Source of the DNA: Pycnopodia helianthoides
Taxonomy: Eukaryota > Echinodermata > Asteroidea > Forcipulatida > Asteriidae
Length of the DNA stretch: 64,000 bases
Direction: 5' to 3'
Assembly (NCBI GenBank): GCA_032158295.1
Contig: CM063246.1
Location: 19,216,991 to 19,280,990, forward strand
Part shown: one piece after another, positions 1 through 12,981 of the stretch
Layout: each line of letters starts with the position of its first letter
Numbering within the stretch: the first letter of the stretch is position 1
The notes under the pieces: generated by a model
Database searches by the model: none
Told to the model about the DNA's origin: nothing
Seen by the model: the letters and a program-made list of their open reading frames with translations, nothing else
Translations under genes and position numbers: made by a program

Positions 1-2820
1 ACACTCAAAAATGTTCTTAGAAGGAAATTTAACTTTGCCCCATAGCCCCATCCGAACAAACTCTTCCTTTCCACGTGGTACGTATTGGCATCATCCACCA
101 GTATTCCAGCAGGGCCTATGGGATTTGGAAACTAATGATAAATAAACATTCCACCGCTAACTGGGTAATAATTTCCCATCATTGGTGAACATTTATTTGT
201 GGTGTGTGGTTCCATGTTATTAACTGATGATTTGTAAATAAAAATACTACGGGATGAACAATAATGACCGATATTAAGGCTGCCGGTAAATGGTTGAAGT
301 CCCATTATGAATTTCCCCCACTCAGGTTTTTCCAACTTGTATTTTTTCATCGCGTAATATTGATCCCTTGAAAGCAAACAGCAATGACAAATATATCACA
401 ATATTCTAACTGGGAGTAGGTTTACCCGCAGAGTTTTAAAACAAACCGTCTTAGAAACAAACTATAAGTAACAATACTCCCCACAACCCGAACCACATAG
501 TGTCTCTCTTACTTCTGACTTTTCTCTACGCGACTAAGCCTACCGCGTGTAACCGTCGAGTTTACCTTAGCAACAAAACACATACAGACACACACTCGAA
601 ACCATTCTCTTTCCTTTACGAAGTTTTACTTCACGAGTTTATTTTAACAACCATTTGAGAAAACAAAAGCAAATAATAAAACATCAAAACAAAAGGCAGA
701 CACCCCGGATCACAGAGTGTATCTCTTACATTTACTCTTTCCCACACGTCTTATACTGAGTGTAACCGCATCAGAGTTTTATTATACATGTCATCTTAAA
801 AACAATCATTAAAAATCAAGACACAAAAAGGCCCGAATACCCTTTACCCGCATACTGTCCCTTTACCCGCATACAAGGTTTTTTTTTTTTTTTTTTTTTA
901 AAGTATTACCAAATACTGAACATCAAAACCTCCTTGCTCAATAATAAAAAACCAAGCAGTCAGTAGTCCACCATCCAATCTAACTTGTTCCATAAACTCA
1001 AGACAAGACTTTCCAGACGCCACCAATCTCGGCTCTTTCATGCCTCTCATCGTTTTTCCCTCCTAGCCTCGGTATGGTTATAATGTACCGTACGGTGATA
1101 TTGTAGTGACGTAAACTTTAAAAAAGCACTATGGTATTTTTAAAACATATTTTAACCCGAAACATTTTTCTTTCATTCAAGAAAGGCACATGATTTAAAA
1201 AGAATAAAAGAAAAATACATTTATCAATACAATACTTAGGGAGAACGAATCAGGATCTTAAATTTACGTGTTCATTCCATACCGAGTCGTGCATTCAAAT
1301 CGAGGCTAAGAACAAAATAGTCTGCCCCCCTCGATACTGCTCTAATCATTAGCATTACACAAACGAGGATCCAAACGAAAAATTGCCATAGTGTGTTTAA
1401 AACATCTTTAATTATTGTAGTCAATAATCGAGACCAATTGAAAGACAAGTCTTCACCTTTATGGTGCTTAAGAATATAAATAAAATGATAAATTTGGGGG
1501 AGGGGGGGGGGGCAATGTGTTATTGACAGGTTTAATAATTACAATGATAACATGTATCACCACCACGACACATAGGCCAACAAATGCAACCAAACACAAA
1601 GTGAGTTCCCAAACCTAATCTCAATTGTATTCGTTGTTAAATGATTTCCACTGACATTTGCACCAGCCATGCTTGAAACTCATCAATTTAATTTTGATCG
1701 TGTCTTGATCATCCAGGACTCAATTTTATAAAGTCTGTTAGAACAAAATGTTAGGCACAGAAAAAAATATTGCTTAGCAGAAACAGGTAATCCGCCGATA
1801 TTCAATAAAGTTTTGATGTTACGTCTGGCCCTACTCGTTTTCATCAAGCTAATAAGCAGTAATTTCTGCTTATCAGCTTGATGAAATTGGTCCCTGATAT
1901 TCAAGACCTACTTTCATCTGCAACCATTACAATAATAACATTTGATTAAGCTGAACAAAATGTAAACTTTAAATTTATGGGTGTGGGTTGCCAACATTAT
2001 GATGGTTTTGGGAAAGTATTCCCGTTATCTCTTGCGATTCGTATGACATTTATAACTCATATAGTTTGGCTTAGAAGATATATAGGGTTACAGAACTTAA
2101 ATTTTGATAAGATTCGTGAAAAAATAAAAAAGACAAACACAATGGTGCATTTCATTTGAATGCTAATGCAAAATTATGTTATCTCTTATGACATTTGTAA
2201 AATTAATACTTTTTGTCACACTACCTAGGTTGCTCCGTTTACTGATCATTGTTAAAAACCTGAAGTTGCCGCACTTTAAGTTAGTAATTTTAAAATTAAA
2301 AAAATAGCAAGCATCCTGTTCAATTTGTAAAAAATTGACAACAGACTGCCTTCGACTTTAAAAAGCCTAAAGAACGAAAAGTTATTTGTCTAATAAACCT
2401 AAAACTTAAAAAAAGAATATAATTGAAAAAAACATTGCAATGACGTGTAATTATGATAATGATTGCAATCAAGTACTTCTAGAACTTGGTTATGTACATC
2501 AATTTGCTTATAATAAAATATTTTAGTACACATAAAGCCATCTGTGGGAGTTCACAACGGTACCTACAATTCTTGTCAACAGAGGGAGGTATTAACTACT
2601 AGTGGACTATCTTTTTTACACTTAAAATAATACTTGAGAAACTGAAGATTTTTATATGGATTGAATTTGCTGCAATCTGAAGAAGCTGCGGTGCCATCAT
2701 ACAGTTTTCCTCGCCACATTCCTATGATCGACTTAAGGTAAAAACTAGTAGAACTACTGTTCCGTTTGTCACCAAATAATCAAACACTAAAAACAGCAAC
2801 TTACAATTTATCTCAGTTCA
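1..2820. other. Non-coding AT-rich DNA, no gene recognised
   Basis: No open frame here has splice sites, a recognisable motif or a credible composition; the longest are under 85 residues. The stretch contains a T-run at 880-899, a short duplicated motif CCCTTTACCCGCATAC near 850-875, and a G-run near 1498-1512. I see no transposon ends. Confidence 0.6.
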
Positions 2821-3610
2821 CTGGCAGATCAAGGGAAGATCGCAGCGGGCGCCCCGTTAGTTTCCACCGACTGAAAAAAACCCACACTTTACGGTAAATA
2901 AATCAAGTTCATAATAAACAAATGGGTAAAATCAAACTTGTCAAACGCTTGTGAAAAGCCCTAGAACGCAGTAGAGAGCATCGAATGTAAACAACTTTCC
3001 TTGGGCCCTAAACCAAGCCATGATCAACCTATTTTAAAACAATATGCAACAATACCGAAGATTTTCATCTGAATAAAATTAGCTTTTAAAGTTTGCATCC
3101 CCTTTCGAGAAATACTTCCACCCCTGCTGTTCGAACATCGCGGATTGAGTGTAATACTAAACGGCAATTTTATTTTAGCAAAATGCATTTAATTCCAAAC
3201 TTGATTCCAAAGTCTGTATATTCCTATGGACTTTTTAAGCTGCACGACAAAACACCAGCGACTAAAATAGCGCCCTCTTGTGAGTTAACCCAATCAAGAC
3301 CGGACATGTGCCCCCAACCCTACAAAGTTTTTGCCCGTAACTTTTTAACGCAGCTGTCACCCAAAAACATTTTAAGTATTTATTCATGGTCATATTTTAA
3401 GTTTTGGTTAAAACTAGTAGAATTACTGCTCCCATTGTCAGCAAATAATCAAAAATAAAAACAACAACAAACCAGTAATGTTCAGTGGAAAATTTAGGGA
3501 AGGGCGCAGCGGGTGCAACTTAATATATCCGAAGCCCTAAAGCCAAGCCCTGATCAACTTATTTTTTAAACAATAGCAGGGGTACTGACAATGTTCAACT
3601 GCTAAAGTCT
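2820..3610. repeat. Diverged copies of an interspersed repeat
   Basis: Two related stretches (about 2998-3165 and 3500-3600) share phrases such as 'aagccctgatcaa...aacaata' with 6826-6980. All three contain 'agcgggcgc'-like and 'ccgaagccctaaagc'-like segments. They look like old copies of one family that belongs to the tandem array to the right. No coding capacity was seen. Confidence 0.5.
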
Positions 3611-4177
3611 AAAAATAGGATCCTATTTATAAAAAAATAAAAATAAAAATAGATCGTCAGATATCATTTAGATTTATTCTTCAGAAAAAAGGGAGGCGGC
3701 CTTTTAAAAGGAAGCGGGCGGGGACGCTAAACATTTGTTTGGCCTTGTTATGGCGAATGTTGAAGTTTGTCTTCGTCATCATGTAGAACTTGTGGCAAGT
3801 TTCAGAAAAATTTGTCAAGAACTTTGGAAAATACGGAGGGGCAAGTCCAAAACTGCCTGGTCGTTATGGGGACGTATATGATGTTTTGTGGTGATATAAT
3901 AATAATGTTGTTTTGCAGGGCCGAGGAAGCAGCGTACAACGCCAAACCCCAAACCTGGATCTTACACTTGAAATTAAGTTTCTTTTATTTTCAGTATAAC
4001 CCCAAATTGTTGATTTATGTCAGAGGCCCATTGTTAAAATACATTTTCTATTCACTAGCAAGATGCAATTCCCACTTTTATTTATTGATCTCTATGCAGT
4101 GCAATTTGACCCTCCAACCTCGCTTTGGTAGCTTGTTTTGAAATAACTAAGATGGCTTAGGTCACAAGAGGGCGCCA
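3268..4177. mobile_element. Non-autonomous DNA transposon-like element with TAGCGCCCTCTTGTGA ends
   Basis: The left end reads TAGCGCCCTCTTGTGAG and the right end reads GTCACAAGAGGGCGCCA, so the two ends are inverted repeats about 910 bp apart. The same end pair occurs at 7338 and 8541, and a looser pair at 26605 and 27519 (915 bp apart). No transposase domain is visible inside; the internal frame is short and not recognisable. The class is inferred from the inverted ends only. I could not identify a target-site duplication with certainty. Confidence 0.5.
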
Positions 4178-5116
4178 AACAGACTTACATGTTTGTCGGC
4201 GCTTGCACTGATCAAAGCCTCAGGTAGTTGGTGAGCACTCCTTACTTTGCTTCTTGCGTCTGTCAATCCTGGGGAGTGGAGGCGCTTTCATGAGCTGATG
4301 TAATTTTAGGTCCAAAGAATAAAATTTCAAAGTAAATAAAAATGCACGAAATAGACATACACAATAGTTCCCATACTTAAACCTACCCTTTCTCCCTGAC
4401 AATTGGGCCCTCCTCCAATTCACACACATCAAGCCTGCCCTCTATCCCTTCCCGGTTGTCAAAAATGTTCAGATTATCCCCAAGACTGACCATAAGTTAT
4501 TTGTGATTCGGGGTCAGCTGTTTCCATGGGAACCGTTTGGTTGAGTTTGGGTTCCCCTTTTTATGGATTTGTTTGTCCTGTTAACAGAATTTCAAATTGT
4601 TTTTGCTCCCCCCAAAGTGTTTACGAACAATTCTAGCACCCCAAACGATGACCTAATTCAATGATAATAAAATGCCATTGTATTAAAACTTTGAGAAGTT
4701 TTGTAGCAATTTGACAAACAGAACCATTGAAATAGTGGAAAAACACACAAGTATTGACCCCATATTATTGGCAAAATTATATAAAAAAAAAAACCTTTAT
4801 GCCATTGTATTAAAACCTCGAGATGTTTTGTAGCAATTTGACAAAAAGAACCATTGAAATAAAGGAAAACACGAGTTTTGACCCCATATTATCGGCAAAA
4901 AATTCACAAAACCCTTAGGCAAAATGAAAACATGTTTAGCGTCCTGCCTTTTTGAAAAGGGAAGGAGGGCTTCTCTTTCTCAAGATGGTTGCCAGTTTTT
5001 TTCGGTAACTTTTTTTCGGTGTGCTAAAGTCTAAAAGTAGGATCCTATTTATTAAAAAAAAATGTGTTTGTCAGATATCGTTTTAATTTATCCTTTAAAG
5101 ATACTTGCAAAAACTA

Positions 5117-5156
5117 TCGCAAGGTGTGGTGGTGGTGGTGGGGGGGGGGGGGGGGC
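5117..5156 (+). repeat. GGT/poly-G low-complexity tract
   Basis: A run of GGT triplets passes into about fifteen consecutive G residues. Similar G-runs occur at 8006-8028 and 24686-24698. Such tracts can form quadruplex structures and are also common sites of assembly length error. Confidence 0.7.
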
Positions 5157-6983
5157 AAGGTGCATAAAAGGCATAAAATGAATCATTTTTTGTTTTAAAT
5201 AAAATCTCCGTTTACACGCTGCATCCGGTCGCCTCAAAAATGTCAGACTTTTCCCCAAAACTGACCATTAGTATTTAGTTCACAGGGGTCAGCTGTTTCC
5301 ACGGGAACGGTTGTTTTACCCTGGGTTCCCTCTTTTACCAGAATTTCAAATTGTTTTTGTCCCCCCCCCCTCAAAAGTGTTAACAAACAATTCTAGCGCC
5401 CCAAACGATGACATAATTCCACAAAATTATAATGCCCTTGTATTAAAACTTCGAGAAGTTTTGTAGTAATTTGATTTTTTGACTCCATATTGGCAAAATT
5501 TAATATCAAAAAAGCATTAGGCAAAATAAAAAAACATTACTATAACGTCATGCCTTTTTGAAAAAAAGGAAAGAGGTTTTTAATTTTTTTTTTACTGGCC
5601 GCCCGACACGTTTTTCAAGGGCTGTTTTATCAAGATGGCTGCCATTTTTCCCGGTGTGCTTAAGTCTAAATTTAGAATCTTAGTTATAGGCCTATAAAAA
5701 TCGTCAGATATAGCTACAAAAAAATTAAAAAGAAAGAAAGAAAAAAAGAGGAGGCGGCCTCTAAAAATGAAGCGGGCGGGAACGCTAAACGTTTTTTGTT
5801 TCCCCTTTTATGGCGATTGTTGAAATTTGTCTACGTCATCATGTAGAACGTGATAAAATCATTGTCCTAATTGTGGCAAGTTTCATAAAAAACTGGTCAA
5901 AAACTTTGGAAAATACGGAAAGGGCACTTTGTGCCCCTCCCCAGTCCAAAACAGCTTGGTCCTAATGGGAACGTGTAAAAGGACGTTTTGTAGTGATATA
6001 ATAATAATGTTGTTTTTCAGGGCCGAGGAAGGAGCGGACAACGCCCACCCCAAAACCCGGATCTTACACTTGAAATCAAGTTTCTTATATTTTCAGTATA
6101 GCCCAAAATTGTTGCTTTATGTCAGAGGCCCATTGCTAAAATACATTTTCTATCTACTAGCAAGATGCAAAACCCACTTTTATTTATATTGTTCTCTATG
6201 CAGTAAAATTTTCCCCTTCAACCTCGCTTTGGTAACTTGTCTTGAACTAGTACTAATTAATTAAGATGGCTGCGGTCACAAGAGGGCGCCAAACAGACTT
6301 ACATGTTCGTCGGCGCTTGCACTGATCGAAGCCTCAGGTAGTTGATTGGCACTCCTTACTTTGTTTCTTGCGTCTGTAAATCCTGGGGAGTGAAGGCGCT
6401 TACATGAGCTGATGTAATTTGATGACCACAGAATAACACTTTAAAATTAAATAAAAATTACACGAAATAGACATAAACAATATATCCCATACTTGAACCT
6501 ACCCTTTCTCTCCGCCACTTGGGCCCTCCTCTTATTCACACGCACCAAGCCTGCCGTCTATCCCTTCCCGGTTGTCACCCCCCCCCAATATTTTGCTCCT
6601 CTACCTTGCTACAGAGTGCAACACTTTGTGCAGCAAGATAAACTTAAAGGGAAGGTACACAAATTGATTAAGGAATTTTGGTAGTATTATTTATAGCTTG
6701 AAATTGCCCTTCATTAATAACAGAGAATTTGTAGAAAAATAAAATAGCTGTTTTTATAAGTTTGATTTGGTTTAACGTAAACATTTTGCACAATCTGAGA
6801 TGAGCAATTTGATTTAATTGTTGCAGCGGGCGCTTCTTAGTATCCGAAGCCCTAAAGCAAAGCCCTGATCAATCTATTTGTAAACAATATCAGGGGTACT
6901 GACAATTTTCAACTTAGAAATTAACCTTTCAAAGATTGCACCCCCTTTTGTTCAAAATCATCGTGGACTGAGGGTAATACTAT

Positions 6984-7234
6984 GGAAGCGTTAGAAGGGA
7001 CGATGAAAGAGAGAGAAAGAAAAAGTCACAATAGACTTACATCTCACAAAGACAAAGTACAAGAACTAGGTCATCAGTATGAGATGAATCTCATAAAATG
7101 AATAATATGACACAAGTCATGAATTTATGACTCATTAAAGTCCATAGTAAAGATATAAATGTGACTTGTCCGAGTCCTTGTTATGAGATATTAATCATAT
7201 TATTTTTCTCTCTTAATTTCCGTTTAACGCTTCC
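6984..7234. mobile_element. 251-bp MITE nested in the repeat array
   Basis: The left end is GGAAGCGTTAGAAGG and the right end is CCGTTTAACGCTTCC, which is its near-perfect inverse. The purine-rich interior on the left (GAGAGAGAAAG) pairs with a pyrimidine-rich stretch on the right. 'TAATAC' lies just outside each end, which would fit a short target duplication. The related sequence near 3150 runs through this point without the insert, which supports a later insertion. Confidence 0.65.
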
Positions 7235-7337
7235 TTACAATAATACACGGAGATTTTATTTTAAACAAACAAAAATATTCATTTAATACTTGTACCTTAG
7301 TCTGTGAATTATTTTGTTAAACTGCTGCATGATAAAA

Positions 7338-8541
7338 TAGCGCCCTCCTGTGGATTAACCCTATCAGCACCGGGGCACATTGCTCCCCCCACCACACCTT
7401 GCGATAGTTTTCGCCAGTATCTTTTAAACGCTGCATCCGGTCGCCTAAAAAATGTCAGACTTTCTCAAAACTAACCATTAGTATTTAGTTAACAGGGGTC
7501 AGCTGTTTCCACGGGAACGGTTGTTTTACCCTGGGTCCCCCCTTTTACCAGAATTTCAAATTGTTTTTGTCCCCCCCTCCCTCAAAAGTGTTAACTAACA
7601 ATTCTAGCGCCCCAAACGATGACCAAAATCCACAAAATTATAATGCCCTTGTATTAAAACTTTGAGAAGTTTTGTAGTAGTTTGACAAAAAGAACCATTG
7701 AAATTATGGAGAAACACGTTTTTTTGACTCCAAATTGGCAAAATATCAAAAAAGCACTTGGCAAAATAAAGACATTACTATAGCGTGAAAAAAAGGATGG
7801 AGGGTTTTTGTTTTGTTTTTACTGGCCGCCCGACACATTTTTTAAGACAACCGGCCGGCCGGGCCGTTTTTTCAAGATGGCTGCCAAATTTGTCTGGTGT
7901 GCCCAAGTCTAAAATTAGAATCTTAGTTATATAAAAATATTAAAAAAATCGCCAGATCTCCTTTAAATGTTACCTTAAAAGAAAGAAAGAAAAAAAAACA
8001 AAGAAGAGGAAGCGGGGGGGGGGGGGGACCACGCTAAACAGTTTTTTGTTTTACCTTATATGGCGAATGTTGAAATTTGTCTACGTCATCATGTAGAACT
8101 TGAAAAAATCATTAGCCTAATTGTGGGAAGTTAAAAAAAAAAAACTTTGGAAAATTCGGAAAGGGCGCTTTGTGCCCCTCCCCGGTCCGCGTAAGTCCAA
8201 AACAGCCTAGTCCTAATGGGGACGTGTAATAGGACGTTTTGTAGTGATATAATAATAATGTTGTTTTGCAGGGCTGAGGAAGGAGCAGACAACGCCAAAC
8301 CCCAAACCTGGATCTTACACTTGAAATTAAGTTTCTTTTATTTTCAGTATAGCCCAAAATTGTTGCTTTATGTCAGAGGCCCATGGCTAAAATACATTTT
8401 CTATCTACTAGCAAGATGCAAAACCCACTTTTATTTTATTGTTCTCTATGCAGTAAAATTTTCCCCTTCAACCTCGCTTTGGTAACTTGTCTTGAACTAG
8501 TACTAATTAATTAAGATGGCTGCGGTCACAAGAGGGCGCCA
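7338..8541. mobile_element. Second copy of the TAGCGCCCTC-ended element
   Basis: The left end TAGCGCCCTCCTGTGG and right end TCACAAGAGGGCGCCA match the ends of the element at 3268-4177, but the copy is about 1.2 kb. It contains the GTCAGCTGTTTCCA block that lies outside the first copy, so the boundary between element and array unit is not settled. Confidence 0.4.
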
Positions 8542-9879
8542 AACAGACTTACATGTTTGTCGGCGCTCGCACTGATCGAAGCCTCAGGTAGTTGATGGTC
8601 ACTCCTTACTTTGCTTCTTGCGTCTGTCAATCCTGGGAGTGGAGGCGCTTTCATGAGCTGATGTAATTTTAGGTCCAAAGAATAACATTTTAAAGTAAAC
8701 AAAAATTACACGAAATAGACATACACAATAGTTCCCATACTTATTCCTAATGATCAGACCTTTATCACATTTTCAATCATATATTTTCAATGGTATACTT
8801 CTTTAGTTAAAACATTATTTTTTTCATTTCGCATTTACTTGTTTAAGTGACCTGATTGCACATAGATTCACTTTAACTGTTAACAGCGCTAAGTGCAGAC
8901 AATTTTTTGTGAAAATCAGTTTCATTTAGTTGTTTGGTTTGACACAAACTGCACATAAACTTTGCTACCCATCTCAGTTACTTCACATACCTTTGCAAAT
9001 ACAAGATGGCTGCTGTGTGATAAAGGTCTGTGCTGCAAACACATTTATAGAAAGCAGATCTTATCTACAGAAAAGACACAAAGACACATTGTTTCTCCTT
9101 TTATTTCAATACAGAAAAAGACAAAAGGACACAAGTTTCATTTCTTTTATTTAAAATACAGAAATGGACACAATGAAACAGGTTGTATCACAAAAGTGTA
9201 CACTGGCACACATTATATGGAACATGAAATAATACAAATATAAACTCCAATATGAAGTTATTAAATCCCATGAAACTATTTTGTAACAATTTGGCTTGAC
9301 CCTCCATTGCAGTCCATGGTGCAATACAACCCAATTACTTGTTTTTTTTTCAAAATTCATTTTTTTTTTCATAAACTATTTTCCAGAGAGAGACTTTAAT
9401 TTTAATAAAATATTTTGGTGTTCATCATTTTGTCATTTTCATGATGCTGAAGCTATCTGATTATTTGAAGCATAATCTAATGATGTGCCAGTGAACAGAT
9501 TCCGCCAAACAGCTGAAAGAATTCTGCACGAAGATCTTTAATTCGTTTCTCATTCTAAACACCTACTTAAATTAACTTTTTACCAGATCAACTCAAAGCC
9601 AAGGTAAAACACTTGTTGTTTTGTTTGTAAGGAATAAAAAAGTAAATGACTTTATGGACATAGTGAGCTCTTGATGTGTACTACAAAATAATTGTAGATG
9701 ATTTGTTTCCAACTTTTGTAACCAGATTTGAAAGTTGACATGAATGTCTTTGTTTGCCCCATAACATCTTCCAACTATAGACCTTTATTGAGCTGCCATC
9801 TTCTTTGTCAAGTTCCCCGGTGCAACATCAATAACCGATAATAAATCTCTTCATACCAAAATGGGATCAGACTATTTTC

Positions 9880-10046
9880 TCTGTCAAAAGCTCTGTTGGG
9901 TTACACCGAGTTGATTGAGAGACAGAAAGAGCTGTCCCAAATCACCAATATCTTGCCTGCTGCCACCGTTGGTGAGCTGAGACACTCGGTTATCAGGTTG
10001 ATCTGTCCCTTCAGCTCATCAGTCACTCCCAGACCAGTTTACAGTA
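9880..10046. other. Possibly coding block, strand and identity unresolved
   Basis: The block stays open for over 160 bases in one frame on each strand: plus-strand TELIERQKELSQITN..., minus-strand GVTDELKGQINLITE.... Its base composition is more balanced than its surroundings. On the minus strand a good acceptor (pyrimidine-rich GTTTCGTTTTTAG) sits just upstream, but all three frames entered from it stop within 11 codons. On the plus strand a CAAAAG acceptor is possible, while the only nearby donor is weak. I do not recognise a family. It may be an exon, a pseudogene piece or an old repeat. Confidence 0.2.
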
Positions 10047-10411
10047 GGCTAAAAACGAAACATACACAAATAATTGTTCAAGTTTTATACATTTATTAAA
10101 GGGCAGGGTACAGGATAGAACTAGTTTGGTTTTGAAAGAGTGCTGCTCCAACAAAATGGATTTACACCAGGGATGTAGACTGGGTATTTTCTTTCAAACC
10201 TCATATTCATTTACCATAATGAGAAGAATATCAATTTGTCTGATGTTGGAAATGTTTTCAATGAGGATTGCCTGTTTGTCTTTTAACAGTCTGGTTTGAT
10301 CATGAGGATTATATAGGGGTGATTTTCACCTTCTGTTCAGGCAGTTGTTTGTCATCTATTTGATGTACACTGTTTTTATACATGTACCCTGCCTGTTCTA
10401 ATTGGAGTCAT

Positions 10412-10675
10412 TTAATTGATACCCAGGTTTCTATTATACAAGTATAATGATCTATCAGATAACTCCAGTTGATGCAATGAATAAGTCATCTGCATAAGGG
10501 AATCTGATTGCTTGGTCACACTGGAACTCAAGTTAAGGATGAATGAGAAGTTTGGGGGTTCCTGTTTTGTTGCATGCTGTTGAATGAAGGATGTTGAAGA
10601 ATCAGAAGAATAAGCCAAGTTGTACACTCCCCACAGCTGATCAGTCTCATCTGTATCAAAAATTGACTGGGTGAA
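10412..10675 (-). CDS. Possible single exon, unknown protein (very uncertain)
   Basis: On the minus strand an acceptor with a pyrimidine tract (TTGCTTTTTCACCCAG) opens a frame beginning SIFDTDETDQLWGVYNLAY. It continues for about 80 residues to a stop at 10412. The first 15-20 residues look protein-like; the rest is rich in Ser, Gln and Leu and has no motif I know. No upstream exon was found. Treat it as a candidate only. Confidence 0.15.
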   Translation of the reverse strand, partial: FTQSIFDTDETDQLWGVYNLAYSSDSSTSFIQQHATKQEPPNFSFILNLSSSVTKQSDSLMQMTYSLHQLELSDRSLYLYNRNLGIN

Positions 10676-12981
10676 AAAGCAACGTTATTTTCCAGTTTCA
10701 TGCATTATTTACAAAGCAGGGTATGGGATTTTGCAATGCATTTGTTTGGGAAAGGTTGTGAGTCCAAGAACTCCAAAATACACACCAACCATCTTAAAGT
10801 GAATTAAAAATGAACTCTTAACCATGATAACTTAGTTTGTGTGTTTTTGAATTCAAGAATGTTTAAGAGTTTGTTTGTGAAAAAGGAAAGAAAATTACTA
10901 ACAGATTTCCTGTTAAAGCTAAACATCCTTTACCCTGCCTTGATTGAATCTTGTTATTTCAGAGATATCATGAACACAAATCTACACACTTTTGCTACAC
11001 TTTGATCTAGTTAGCAATGAACATTTAAGGAGAAAGATAGATATCCTGAATAAGATGCAGTGGAGAGAGACTAGGGTCTGGATGAAACCACAGAGCATAA
11101 AGATAAAATGTCTTAAATAATAATTATGAAGTGAGGGGAACAGGGTCTTGAATAATTGAGATGGAGAGAGAAGGGAAGATAAAACATCATGAATAAGATG
11201 ACAAGGAGGAAGACACTGGGTATACAGGTTCTTCCCTCAGTGTCCAAGCCTGGGTACATATACAGAGTTGAAAAGCAACAAAAGGCCCACTTTCAAAAAC
11301 CTTTGTAAACTTGAACTCTTAAAGAGGCAATTTAGCTCTCATGTATGAACTGAAATTGAAAGATAAATGCAGGACTTTGTGCCTGAGTGATAAGAAAGTA
11401 GGAAATTATTATAGAATTGAAAACATGATGAGGAATTAACTCCAGAGATGTTTATTAAGTGAGAACCTCATCACGACCAAGAACGGACTAAATATAAAAC
11501 AACTCATAGTTGGCTAAGATCAGTTGCATCCAGTTCAGTTCCAAACTGAACTGATGAAGACCAAGCACTGTACAAAGATGTATGTATATGTACACATCAT
11601 TGTTGGAGATATATCAATACCATTCAGTGCATAAGTAACACAGAAGAGAGTATTTCATTGAAGATAAGAAGAAATAAAGTCAAAAATAGAGTAATGAAGC
11701 AGTAAGAATTGAGGTTCACCCTGATAGTAAAAACTATAGTATAGATTTAGAGATATTAGGCAATATAACCTACTGGGAATACCAGTGAGGAAAAAATACC
11801 ATACAATAAGAAAGGAAAGAAATAACATGTCAAACAAACAATCAGTTTGCTTTCAAGAATAAAGTCAGATTTTGAGAACAGCTTTTCATCAGAACTTGAA
11901 AATTAGATTGCAACTTAATTGCAAAAAAAGGAAAGTTTAATTGTAAAAAGAAACACAATCATCTGTTACTAACATATTAGGCAACTCAGGCTGTTGTTTT
12001 TTAAATTAGAGAATTGAGGGTAACACAATTTGTTCATGCTGTATCTAGTTAATGTACAATGTAAATCTTCACAAAAACCATCAAAGAAAAAAGGAGTGAA
12101 CTTTCTAAACATGCAATTAGTGTAGTTGCAATTATTCAGTCTACCAGTGAGTCTTTGGAATAATATTTCCAATACTTTTAGAGGGAAAGTACAGCTTTGT
12201 GATGAGATCTGCAAAGACCCTCCACATAGTGGAACTGTTCATTTTGTGTAAATATCAACTTCAAATGCATGGAATTTAGCTCCAGTGAAGTTTTCTAAAC
12301 TGTGTCAGAGATTTCTTCTATCTACAGACACTCTAGTGAATAAAGCAGTTTGGTACAGAGTTCAGTGTTAATAATAGTTTGATGTGTATCTACACAAAAT
12401 GAACAACTTCACCACTTGAAGTGTTTTGATTACCAAGATTACAAGATTACACCAAGATTACATAATAACTAATGATTAGGTATCATACAATAAATGGTAA
12501 AAATGGACCAAAAGTCATTTATGATACACTGACTGTCATGGCTCAAAGCCAATCCAATAAAAAATTCAAAATTCTCTTTTAAGTAGGGGTGCTGGGGCTA
12601 AGCCAAACATGTCAGAAAACAGTTTGTATGTTTTACAAAATTAACCAACATCATGGGTTTTAACCTTTTTAGTTTCTGGGTTGTATTTTCCCCTTTAAAA
12701 GAGTAAGAACTACTACATAAAACCTAAGTAGATGTAATTTCATTGGAGATTGAAGGTCATGTGGCATACACTGTGCATTTTCTTCCAATCTATTTTCACT
12801 AATTGCACACCAGACCACACCATGCGTTATATACAGCAATACAAAACGCCCTTTAAGAGGACCCCAGAAAACAATCTTGTACGGTTTGTTTATTCATATA
12901 GTTCTACTCTCAAATCAGAGGACAAATATATACTTGGATGTTTACATAAAACATAGTTTTGAATACATTCCAAGCTGTTTA

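Larger units (their letters stand above)
3600..8745. repeat. Tandem array of about 2.5 copies of a ~2.2-kb repeat
   Basis: The segment around 'tgaagtttgtcttcgtcatcatgtagaac' recurs near 3760, 5818 and 8068, spacings of about 2.06 and 2.25 kb. A second block, 'ggggtcagctgtttcca', recurs near 4510, 5287 and 7495. Each copy also carries 'gtcacaagagggcgcc' followed by 'aaacagacttacatgtt' (near 4161, 6275 and 8525). Copies differ by many substitutions and small indels, so the array is not recent. Open frames of 70-124 residues recur in the same place in each copy and simply track the repeat. Confidence 0.7.
8745..12740. other. Intergenic DNA, no gene supported
   Basis: AT-rich sequence without clear repeats. 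Open frames up to 93 residues are scattered and show no family motif. Two short blocks with somewhat coding-like composition lie at 9880-10046 and 10412-10675 and are listed separately. The rest shows nothing I can name. Confidence 0.5.
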
